A stretch of DNA of 64,000 nucleotides from FEN-1297 sp964498065 (GTDB lineage Bacteria > Bacteroidota > Ignavibacteria > Ignavibacteriales > Ignavibacteriaceae), in assembly GCA_964498065.1 (NCBI GenBank), contig CAZCFZ010000015.1:1-64000 (forward strand), read 5' to 3'. Position 1 is the first letter of the stretch. Every line of letters begins with the position of its first letter. The translations under genes were made by a program, and so were the position numbers. Below, in pieces: positions 18,737-26,210 of the stretch. Under the pieces are notes generated by a model. It searched no databases and had not been told where the DNA came from. It saw only the letters and a list, made by a program, of their open reading frames with translations.

Positions 18737-19465
18737 TTATTCCATCTTCGTTATTAATACAAAAGAATAATTGTCCGGAGCGCCTCTTTCCTCTACCAAA
18801 GTGCAAACCTTATCTGCTATAATATCTATATCTTTTAATTTTAAAAGACTTAGTAAGTCGGAATCACCTAGTACGGCGGTAACTCCGTCCGTACAAATAA
18901 AAAATTTAAAATCGTCTCTCTGGCTTATTTTTAATTTACTTAAATCCACATCAATTGCATGACTATCACCCAAAGCTCTCATAATAATATTTTTATTAGG
19001 ATGATTCTCGGCTTCTTTAAGCGTCAGATATCCCTCATCAACTAATTTTTGAACCAGTGAATGATCTTTGGTTAATTGTTTTAATTTATTGTTTCTTAAA
19101 TTATAAATTCTGGAATCTCCTACATGGCCCCAGTAGGCATTATCTCCTTTTAAATACAGCACTTCACAAGTTGTGGCCATACCGTTCAATTCACTGTCGT
19201 TAGATGATTTCTCTAATACAGTTCGATTTGCTTCGGTAATTGATTTTTGAATTCTAACTATATAGTCATTTCCTATTTGGTTTTTGAAGACTTCATGAAT
19301 AGTTTCAACTGTAAGCTTAGAAGCTATTTCGCCTGCTTTGTTACCCCCTAAACCGTCGCAAACAACTGCAAGCAATCCATTTTCAACTTCAAATACACCT
19401 ACCGAATCTTCATTTTCTACCCTCTTTAAACCTATATTAGATATTAAGGTGTGCTTATATTTCAT
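18737..19465 (-). CDS. PP2C-family Ser/Thr phosphatase
   Basis: A 242-residue metal-dependent phosphatase of the bacterial PP2C (Stp/PrpC) type. Conserved motifs are all present: VCDGLGGNKAGEIAS, GHVGDSRIY, FFICTDGVTAVL and APDNYSFVL, which supply the aspartates that bind the two metals. It is cytoplasmic, with no membrane segment. It is translationally adjacent to the kinase gene downstream, the usual arrangement for a phosphatase that reverses its partner kinase. Confidence 0.94.
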   Translation of the reverse strand: MKYKHTLISNIGLKRVENEDSVGVFEVENGLLAVVCDGLGGNKAGEIASKLTVETIHEVFKNQIGNDYIVRIQKSITEANRTVLEKSSNDSELNGMATTCEVLYLKGDNAYWGHVGDSRIYNLRNNKLKQLTKDHSLVQKLVDEGYLTLKEAENHPNKNIIMRALGDSHAIDVDLSKLKISQRDDFKFFICTDGVTAVLGDSDLLSLLKLKDIDIIADKVCTLVEERGAPDNYSFVLITKME

Positions 19466-19814
19466 TGGTCCTCTTTTTATAAACGTACTGGTTTTTTAAT
19501 TATAATATTTTTTGACCTATAAGATAATTACATTTTAGTTAAAAAACTTAATTCCTTTAAATTTTTACGAATTTTACCTTAATGGTTTGCAAATTTAATA
19601 AATCAAATTGAAGGTACTTCATAGACAAAATTTAGTATAAATAACCTCCATCCGGATACGAAAAAATCAGTCATAATCTTTAAATATAATTGATAAAACA
19701 GTAGTTATTATGTTAAATTCGTTTATTTGCTAAACTATAGCCATAACAGTATATTTATAATTCGATTTTTTAACAATAGGCAAGATTCCTTTTGTTGGGA
19801 AGACGAAAAAGTAT
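19466..19814. other. Divergent intergenic region, phosphatase / tRNA-Leu
   Basis: These 349 bases separate the minus-strand phosphatase-kinase pair from the plus-strand tRNA-Leu and trigger factor, so promoters for both directions must lie here. The DNA is very AT-rich. I found no hairpin, no coding frame and no promoter match good enough to call. Confidence 0.5.
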
Positions 19815-19897
19815 GCGAGAATGGCGGAATTTGGTAGACGCGCTAGACTTAGGATCTAGTACCGTAAGGTGTCGGGGTTCGAGTCCCCGTTCTCGCA
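19815..19897 (+). tRNA. tRNA-Leu (anticodon UAG)
   Basis: The seven-base acceptor stem GCGAGAA (19815-19821) pairs with TTCTCGC (19890-19896), followed by discriminator A. The anticodon stem CTAGA/TCTAG encloses the loop CTTAGGA, giving anticodon TAG, which reads CUA leucine codons. The T arm GGGGTTCGAGTCCCC is canonical, and there is a variable arm between anticodon and T stems, as expected for a class II leucine tRNA. CCA is not encoded. The trigger factor gene begins 43 bases downstream, so the two may share a transcript. Confidence 0.96.
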
Positions 19898-19940
19898 CTT
19901 TCTTTATAAGTATTTAATAATTTTCAAGTATGAGGTTAGT

Positions 19941-21257
19941 TTGGATTATAAAGTAAACGAGTTATCGTTAACAGAAAAAGAAGTTGAGGTCACTTTTACT
20001 TATGATGAAGTAAAATCAGATATCGAAACTGAAGTTCGTAAACAAACAAAAAATATTCAAATATCAGGTTTCAGAAAAGGAAAAGTTCCGCTATCACTTT
20101 TAAAGAAAATGTACGGGGATACGTTGGAGTATGAAGCATCTGAAAAAGTTGCAAATAATCAATTCTGGGAAATTGCTAAGGAAAAACATTTACATCCAAT
20201 AGGTAAGCCTTCTTTAACCGAAATAAAATTTAATCCCGGGGAAAATCTTTTCTTTAAAGTTAAATATGAGGTTATACCGGAACTTGAAGTGAAGGATTAT
20301 ACCGGATTAGATATAGAAATACCGAATTACGAAGTAACAGATGCCGATGTTGAATCGGAAATAAAATATATACTTAGAGCAAACAGTGCTATGGAAAACG
20401 GTGAAGTTATAGACAGCGATAAGTATATAATGGAAGCAGAAGTAACACGTTTGGATGATGAAGGAAAGCCTTTCCCCGACACAAAGCCGGAAACTCTTAA
20501 AATAGACCTGACAAATGAACGTGTAAACCAGGAAGTAATTGATAATTCCAAAGGTAAAAAAGTCGGGGATACGTTTAATTTTTCCTTTTCGGAAGAGAAA
20601 ACAAATAAAAATGAAAAAGGTGAAGATGAAAAGATAACGGAAAAGTTTAATTATAAGGCCGTTATAAAAGACATAAAAAAAATTGTAATACCTGAATTAA
20701 ATGAAGAGCTGATTAAAAAAGTTACCAAGGACAAAGTAAATAACGAAGATGAATTAAGAACCGAAATAAGAAAAGATATTCAAGAATATTACGATAAAAG
20801 AAACGAGGAATTAATTCAGGACAAGTTAATTAGTTCTATTGTTACAAATAATGAATTCACCCCTCCGACAACAATTGTTTCCAGCGTGTTGGAAGATTTG
20901 GTGAAGAATGAAATTGAAGCTGCTAAGAAGCAAGGTTATAAAAATATAGACAGAAATGAAACAGCAAATAAGTTAAGGAAAAATGCCGAATATAATGTTA
21001 AGTGGTTTTTAATAAAGGATGCTATTCAAAAGAAAGAAAATATTTCAATTACGGATGAAGAGCTAAGCGACTTGGCAGCGAAAGAAGCGGAAAAAACCGG
21101 CATTGCCGTTGATAAGCTTATAAATTACTACAAGTCTTCAAACTACGGTGAAAAAATAATTGATAAAAAATTGTTAGATTTCCTGAAAGAAAAGAATAAC
21201 ATAAATAAAGTAGATCCAAATAAACTTTTACAAAAAGGAACTGAGGAAACCAAATGA
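19941..21257 (+). CDS. tig: Trigger factor (ribosome-associated chaperone)
   Basis: A 438-residue trigger factor. The N-terminal ribosome-binding domain has GFRKGKVPLSLL, the signature loop that docks at the exit tunnel; a diverged central FKBP-like PPIase domain (about 145-245) and the helical C-terminal chaperone domain follow. The open frame extends back into the tRNA, so I chose the TTG at 19941, which has GAGG five bases upstream. The stop overlaps the clpP start (ATGA), coupling folding and proteolysis genes. The central domain has an inserted charged segment (EEKTNKNEKGEDEK). Confidence 0.93.
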   Translation: MDYKVNELSLTEKEVEVTFTYDEVKSDIETEVRKQTKNIQISGFRKGKVPLSLLKKMYGDTLEYEASEKVANNQFWEIAKEKHLHPIGKPSLTEIKFNPGENLFFKVKYEVIPELEVKDYTGLDIEIPNYEVTDADVESEIKYILRANSAMENGEVIDSDKYIMEAEVTRLDDEGKPFPDTKPETLKIDLTNERVNQEVIDNSKGKKVGDTFNFSFSEEKTNKNEKGEDEKITEKFNYKAVIKDIKKIVIPELNEELIKKVTKDKVNNEDELRTEIRKDIQEYYDKRNEELIQDKLISSIVTNNEFTPPTTIVSSVLEDLVKNEIEAAKKQGYKNIDRNETANKLRKNAEYNVKWFLIKDAIQKKENISITDEELSDLAAKEAEKTGIAVDKLINYYKSSNYGEKIIDKKLLDFLKEKNNINKVDPNKLLQKGTEETK

Positions 21258-21880
21258 CAAATAATTTTGAAATATATAATCAGTTAGTACCCTATGTCAT
21301 CGAACAGACAGGCAGAGGGGAAAGAGGGATGGATATTTATTCCCGTTTATTAAGAGAAAGGATAATATTTATCGGAACTCCGATTGATGATCATATAGCC
21401 AGTTTAACTATTGCACAATTAATTTTCCTTGAAGCAGAAGATTCGGAAAAAGATATTAATCTTTATATAAATTCACCCGGCGGCAGTGTATCTGCGGGAT
21501 TGGCTATTTACGACACAATGAAATATATAAAACCCGATGTTGCTACAATTTGTGTAGGAATGGCAGCAAGCATGGGCGCAATACTTCTTGCAGGTGGTGC
21601 GGAAGGTAAACGCACTTCTTTGCCGAACTCACGTATTATGATTCATCAACCTTGGGTTGGCGGATTACAGGGACAGACTTCGGACATTGAAATTCATGCA
21701 AAAGAAATGATTAAAACACGCGATATCCTATACCAAATATTAGCAAATCACACAGGAAAGTCTTTTGAGCAAATAAAGAAGGATTGCGACAGAGATAATT
21801 TTATGTCGGCTGAAGAAGCAAAAGATTATCATCTCGTCGATAATATCCTTGAAAAAAGAATTCCTTCCAATAAAAAATAA
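21254..21880 (+). CDS. clpP: ATP-dependent Clp protease proteolytic subunit
   Basis: A 208-residue ClpP serine peptidase. The catalytic triad is visible: Ser106 in GMAASMGA, His131 in MIHQPWVGG and Asp181 in DRDNFMSAEEA. It would form the tetradecameric chamber that degrades proteins delivered by a Clp ATPase. It overlaps tig by four bases. Usually clpX follows clpP; here a terminator and a VWA gene follow, so the ATPase is encoded elsewhere. Confidence 0.97.
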   Translation: MTNNFEIYNQLVPYVIEQTGRGERGMDIYSRLLRERIIFIGTPIDDHIASLTIAQLIFLEAEDSEKDINLYINSPGGSVSAGLAIYDTMKYIKPDVATICVGMAASMGAILLAGGAEGKRTSLPNSRIMIHQPWVGGLQGQTSDIEIHAKEMIKTRDILYQILANHTGKSFEQIKKDCDRDNFMSAEEAKDYHLVDNILEKRIPSNKK

Positions 21881-21890
21881 TTATTCTCAT

Positions 21891-21919
21891 TGGGGTTGAT
21901 GTTTAATCAGCCCCATTTT
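21891..21919 (+). terminator. Rho-independent terminator after tig-clpP
   Basis: A 10-bp stem (TGGGGTTGAT with ATCAGCCCCA, one G-U pair) and a five-base loop are followed by TTTT, 11 bases beyond the clpP stop. It ends the tRNA-tig-clpP unit. Confidence 0.85.
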
Positions 21920-22138
21920 AAATTTTCATCTAATCAAATTAGCTTAAAATTTTTTACCAGTTTATTCAGTATGATTTTTAATACTTGATAAATTTTATTT
22001 GATAAATAACACAATACTATTCTAAATAATTCGTTTACTTATTTATATAAATAAATACTTGAATTAGTTAAAATTTCTTCCTTGAATTACTGAACTAATA
22101 TCATAATCTTTAAGTTAAATCAAAAAAGCACAAAAATT

Positions 22139-23236
22139 ATGATTGGAACAAGATTCACAGAATACGTTCCTGCACCAAACTCAGGCGGAAGTTTTGAAAA
22201 TCTGCTTAAATTATTTTTGCAGCTTCTGACAATAACTTCCGGAGATGTTGCAGAAGCTTTAAATTGGCTCAGCCAAATTGATCAAAAGTACGGTTTAACA
22301 AAAAATAATTACGGCATAGGTGATTTTATCCAGGAACTTAAGGATAAAAATTATATCGAAGAAAACGAATCCGGTACTTTATACGTTTTAACTTCCAAAG
22401 GCGAACAATCGATAAGGAAACAATCTCTGGAAGAAATTTTCGGAAAATTAAAAAAATCTCCCAGAGGAAATCATCGAACCCCGCTTACCGGATCCGGGGA
22501 TGAATTGACTTCGGACAGAAGGGAGTACTATTTCGGCGATACTTTGGATCAGATCGATATAACGGATTCAATTAAAAATGCACAAATAAATCACGGTATA
22601 GATGATTTTAAATTAACCGAAGATGATCTGGAAATTGAAGAAAAAGATTTCAAGGCTATTACATCCACCGTCCTTATGATAGACATTTCCCATTCGATGA
22701 TACTGTATGGTGAAGATCGAATTACTCCGGCTAAAAAAGTTGCTATGGCGCTTTCCGAATTAATAACAACAAAATATCCAAAAGACACTTTGGATATAAT
22801 TGTTTTTGGCAATGATGCATGGCCGATTGAAATTAAGGATCTTCCATATCTTCAAGTTGGACCATACCACACAAATACCGTTGCCGGATTACAACTTGCT
22901 ATTGATATTTTAAGAAGAAGGAAAACCAGCAACAAACAAATATTTATGATTACCGACGGCAAACCTACATGTTTAAAAGAAGGAATAAAGTACTATAAAA
23001 ATAGTTACGGCCTGGACAGAAAAATCGTGAACAGGACCCTTGACCAGGCAGCAACATGCAGAAAATTAAATATTCCAATTACTACTTTTATGATTGCACG
23101 CGATCCTTACCTTCAGCAATTCGTTAGAGAATTTACCAAAACAAATAACGGAAAAGCTTTTTACAGCAGCCTTAACGGCTTGGGAGATTACATATTCGAA
23201 GATTATATAAGAAATAGACGAAGAAGAGTCAGATAA
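22139..23236 (+). CDS. VWA-domain protein, partner of MoxR-like ATPase
   Basis: A 365-residue cytoplasmic protein. The N-terminal 170 residues are a charged helical region with no known motif; a von Willebrand factor A domain follows (about 175-350). Its metal-ion (MIDAS) site is intact: DISHS at 182-186, a threonine in HTNTVAGL, and ITDGKP. The next gene, 53 bases on, is a MoxR-like AAA ATPase. Such pairs act as metal-insertion or complex-assembly chaperones, as in Mg-chelatase D/I. The client is not identifiable here. Confidence 0.85.
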   Translation: MIGTRFTEYVPAPNSGGSFENLLKLFLQLLTITSGDVAEALNWLSQIDQKYGLTKNNYGIGDFIQELKDKNYIEENESGTLYVLTSKGEQSIRKQSLEEIFGKLKKSPRGNHRTPLTGSGDELTSDRREYYFGDTLDQIDITDSIKNAQINHGIDDFKLTEDDLEIEEKDFKAITSTVLMIDISHSMILYGEDRITPAKKVAMALSELITTKYPKDTLDIIVFGNDAWPIEIKDLPYLQVGPYHTNTVAGLQLAIDILRRRKTSNKQIFMITDGKPTCLKEGIKYYKNSYGLDRKIVNRTLDQAATCRKLNIPITTFMIARDPYLQQFVREFTKTNNGKAFYSSLNGLGDYIFEDYIRNRRRRVR

Positions 23237-23289
23237 ATAACTTAATTGAATTTTTGTTTCATGATTTTGGAAACGGAGCATAATATATA

Positions 23290-24807
23290 ATGGAAATAAA
23301 CTCGATATCAACAATCGGTGAATTGAAAAAGAACGGATATAAACCTATATCTATTAAAAATGAATTGAGAAAGAATTTAATTAGCGCCTTAAAAAAGAAA
23401 GAAAATCCTTTTAAGGGTATACTGGGTTACGAAGATACTGTTATCCCCGACATACAAACAGCAATTCTTTCACGACATAATATTATTCTTCTCGGGCTCC
23501 GGGGTCAGGCAAAAACTAAAATTGCACGTTTGCTTATTAACTTGCTTGATGAATATATTCCCGTAATAGAAGGATCGGAACTAAACGACGATCCTTTATC
23601 ACCATTATCAAGAGTGGCCAAAGATCTTATCTCCGAACATGGAGACGATACAAAAATTACATGGCTTCACCGATCAGAAAGATATACCGAAAAATTAGCA
23701 ACACCGGATGTTTCCGTAGCCGATTTAATTGGTGATGTTGATCCGATTAAAGCCGCCGCTTTAAAACTTCCCTACTCCGATGAAAGAGTAATTCACTTTG
23801 GCCTTATTCCAAGATCTCACCGATCAATTTTTGTTATAAATGAATTGCCAGATTTACAAGCAAGGATTCAAGTTGCCCTTTTTAATATTTTACAGGAAAG
23901 CGATATTCAAATAAGAGGTTTCAAAGTCAGGCTTCCGCTTGATATCCAGTTTGTGTTTACTGCAAACCCTGAAGATTATACCAATAGAGGTTCTATCGTA
24001 ACTCCGTTGAAAGACAGAATAGATAGCCAAATACTGACACATTATCCTAAAACAATTTCAGTATCTAAAGAAATAACAAGACAAGAGTCGGAACTATCTG
24101 CCGAACAATGCGACTCTATTACAAGAAGTGAATTAATGGAAAGCCTGGTAGAACAAATTTCTTTCGAAGCCAGACAAAGCGAATACATTGATTCTAAGAG
24201 CGGTGTTTCGGCTAGACTAACGATTTCTGCTTTTGAAAATTTGAACAGTACTGCTGAAAGAAGGATGATTATAAATAATGAAAGAGTTACTTCTCTGCGT
24301 ATATCCGATATTTACGGAGTAATACCTTCCATAACCGGGAAGATTGAATTAGTTTACGAAGGAGAGCAGGAAGGCCCCTCCAAAGTCGCTTATATTTTAA
24401 TTAGTAAAGCAGTAAAAACTTTATTCCAAGATTACTTCCCTTCCCCGGAAAAGATTAAGAAAAACCAGGAATTAAATCCATACCTAGCAATAAGCAATTG
24501 GTTTTCTAAAGGCAATACGGTTGATATTCTAAATACTATTTCCGATAAGGAATACGAAAGGGTGCTTACATCAGTGCCCGGGTTAAAAGAAATAGTTAAA
24601 AAATATCATCCCCATGAAAAGGGAAAGGATCAATTACTGCTGATGGAATTTGTTCTACACGGCTTAGCCGAGTACTCAATGTTAAGCAAGTACAAACTTG
24701 AATACGGACTGCAATTTAAAGATATGCTGAGTTCTATGTTTTCCATAAATGACAGTGAAGATGAGGATGATCAAAATATTACCGGCACAGATGATTTTTA
24801 CAGGTAG
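23290..24807 (+). CDS. MoxR/Mg-chelatase-I-like AAA ATPase
   Basis: A 505-residue AAA+ ATPase. Walker A is GLRGQAKT (69-76). The Walker B-like segment is IFVINELPDL with Asn184 where an aspartate is usual. VFTANPEDYTNRGSIVTPLKDRI carries the sensor and arginine region. The N-terminal AAA domain is followed by about 220 residues of helical sequence and an acidic tail. It is probably co-transcribed with the VWA gene and would remodel a protein or insert a cofactor together with it. It ends three bases from the stop of the convergent gene. Confidence 0.85.
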   Translation: MEINSISTIGELKKNGYKPISIKNELRKNLISALKKKENPFKGILGYEDTVIPDIQTAILSRHNIILLGLRGQAKTKIARLLINLLDEYIPVIEGSELNDDPLSPLSRVAKDLISEHGDDTKITWLHRSERYTEKLATPDVSVADLIGDVDPIKAAALKLPYSDERVIHFGLIPRSHRSIFVINELPDLQARIQVALFNILQESDIQIRGFKVRLPLDIQFVFTANPEDYTNRGSIVTPLKDRIDSQILTHYPKTISVSKEITRQESELSAEQCDSITRSELMESLVEQISFEARQSEYIDSKSGVSARLTISAFENLNSTAERRMIINNERVTSLRISDIYGVIPSITGKIELVYEGEQEGPSKVAYILISKAVKTLFQDYFPSPEKIKKNQELNPYLAISNWFSKGNTVDILNTISDKEYERVLTSVPGLKEIVKKYHPHEKGKDQLLLMEFVLHGLAEYSMLSKYKLEYGLQFKDMLSSMFSINDSEDEDDQNITGTDDFYR

Positions 24808-24810
24808 GAA

Positions 24811-25857
24811 TTAATATTCTTCAGAATTTCTTTTTTTGTTTAATTTGAGTACAACCTGCTTATCCTCTTTTCCCTCAAATAATTTATTAAGGGGAGATGA
24901 AGATTTGAAAATGGAGACTAATTGAGATGCTTTTTCTTCCGTTGATGATTGAGTCTTTGTTTTATCTTTTTTATTAGACTGACTGCTCTCCAGGAATTTT
25001 CTGAAAGAACTTTGTTCTTTATGGCTATGTTTAATTAGTTTAGGTATTAATTCCGAAGATTTAGTTGACGAAGTTTTCACCGAAGAAGGATAATCTTTAC
25101 TTTTTTTTCTTTCCTCGGTTTTATATCCGTGCTTTACATTTATCTTCATTATCTCTTTATAATCAAAATCCTGATCTTCGGAAATATCGTGATGAATAAC
25201 TTTAAATTCATCTTTGGATTTAGTTTTGTTTACATGCGGACGAATAATTTCATCTTTTTTTGTTTCATGTTTTTTATCATTTAATTCGTTTTGTTTTTCG
25301 TGAAAAGTATTCTTTTTCGGCAAAGGGATATCTTCTTCAATCTTATCGCTGACTTTTACAACATCATCGAATGCAAAAATGGCATCGGCAAATACTTTGT
25401 CATTTTGAAATTTTGCTTCCGTCGCTTCAAGATCTATACTATAAATTTCTGCATAATTAGGCAGGTCGCCCTTTCTATTTAATGTTGTTAAACCGACTTG
25501 CTGAATTCTAAATCTGATATCGTATAAATTTAATGTTTCGGCATAATCTTCCAGTTCTTTTATTGCAAATATAGGATCGAAATAAATTAACTCTGAGGCA
25601 CCATTTATATTTACAAAAAATCCGTATTTCGAAATGCGCATTCCAAAATCTTTAGCATTTGTAAGCAGTCTGTAAACAATTAAGTTTTTAGGAGCATATT
25701 CATTTATATAACTGCAAACTTCATTGTACCCGATATCTCTGGCAACTTTGGTCGGATCATCCTTAAAAATGATTTTGAAATTTTTATCTATGTTGAACTG
25801 ATTTTGGGAATATATTACAACATCATTTTTTTTAATATCTAATGTTTCTAGCAGCAT
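24811..25857 (-). CDS. Unknown protein with Lys/Ser-rich tail
   Basis: A 348-residue protein I do not recognise. Residues 1-165 look folded, mixed alpha/beta, with no membrane span or catalytic motif. Residues about 170-330 are low-complexity, rich in Lys, Ser, Glu and Thr, and probably disordered, ending in a short VVLKLNKKR segment. There is no signal peptide, so it is probably cytoplasmic. It converges on the VWA/AAA pair with a three-base gap. The compositional split suggests a small domain on a long flexible tether. Confidence 0.7.
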   Translation of the reverse strand: MLLETLDIKKNDVVIYSQNQFNIDKNFKIIFKDDPTKVARDIGYNEVCSYINEYAPKNLIVYRLLTNAKDFGMRISKYGFFVNINGASELIYFDPIFAIKELEDYAETLNLYDIRFRIQQVGLTTLNRKGDLPNYAEIYSIDLEATEAKFQNDKVFADAIFAFDDVVKVSDKIEEDIPLPKKNTFHEKQNELNDKKHETKKDEIIRPHVNKTKSKDEFKVIHHDISEDQDFDYKEIMKINVKHGYKTEERKKSKDYPSSVKTSSTKSSELIPKLIKHSHKEQSSFRKFLESSQSNKKDKTKTQSSTEEKASQLVSIFKSSSPLNKLFEGKEDKQVVLKLNKKRNSEEY

Positions 25858-25996
25858 TCAAAATATTATTTATTCACTAATAACAAATTCTATAAAAATT
25901 AATGAAATAGTTCCAATTCGAGATAATGAGCTCAAATTATATAATCGATAAAAATATTAATTTTTCAAGCTAAATCTGATACCCGAATCTTTATAT

Positions 25997-26200
25997 TAAT
26001 TTAAGCAGTTGTGTGAAAAAAAATCAGTTAAAAATTAGTGAAATAATAGACACTTATGTCAGTCTGAGCGTAGTCGAAGACTTATATTCACCGTTCGACT
26101 CCGCTCACGGTGACAATTTAACGCGTTTTTGAAAATATTTTTATATCGAAAAATTCATTTAATATATATTATTATTTAATTCACACAACTGATTAATTTA
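25997..26200. repeat. MITE-like element with 21-bp terminal inverted repeats
   Basis: The ends 25997-26017 and 26180-26200 are inverted copies matching at 19 of 21 positions, including a perfect 12-bp core (CAGTTGTGTGAA / TTCACACAACTG). The 204-base unit has no coding capacity and holds a REP-like palindrome at its centre. This resembles a miniature inverted-repeat element or a REP insertion inside an older hairpin; no target duplication is obvious. Confidence 0.5.
26057..26115. repeat. REP-like inverted pair (REPIN-like)
   Basis: Two 25-base units lie head to head, TGTCAnnnTGAGCGnAGTCGAA at 26057-26078 and its inverted relative ending at 26115. They agree at 18 of 25 positions, with about nine bases between them. 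The GC content is well above the flanks. The motif resembles the dispersed extragenic palindromes of many genomes that are spread by RAYT transposases. Confidence 0.6.
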
Positions 26201-26210
26201 TATAATATAA

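Larger units (their letters stand above)
25858..26210. other. Intergenic region holding a repeat-like element
   Basis: These 353 bases between the unknown gene and glycogen phosphorylase contain no coding frame. Most of the interval is taken up by a nested inverted-repeat structure, listed separately. The central GC-richer palindrome stands out sharply from the AT-rich flanks. Confidence 0.6.
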
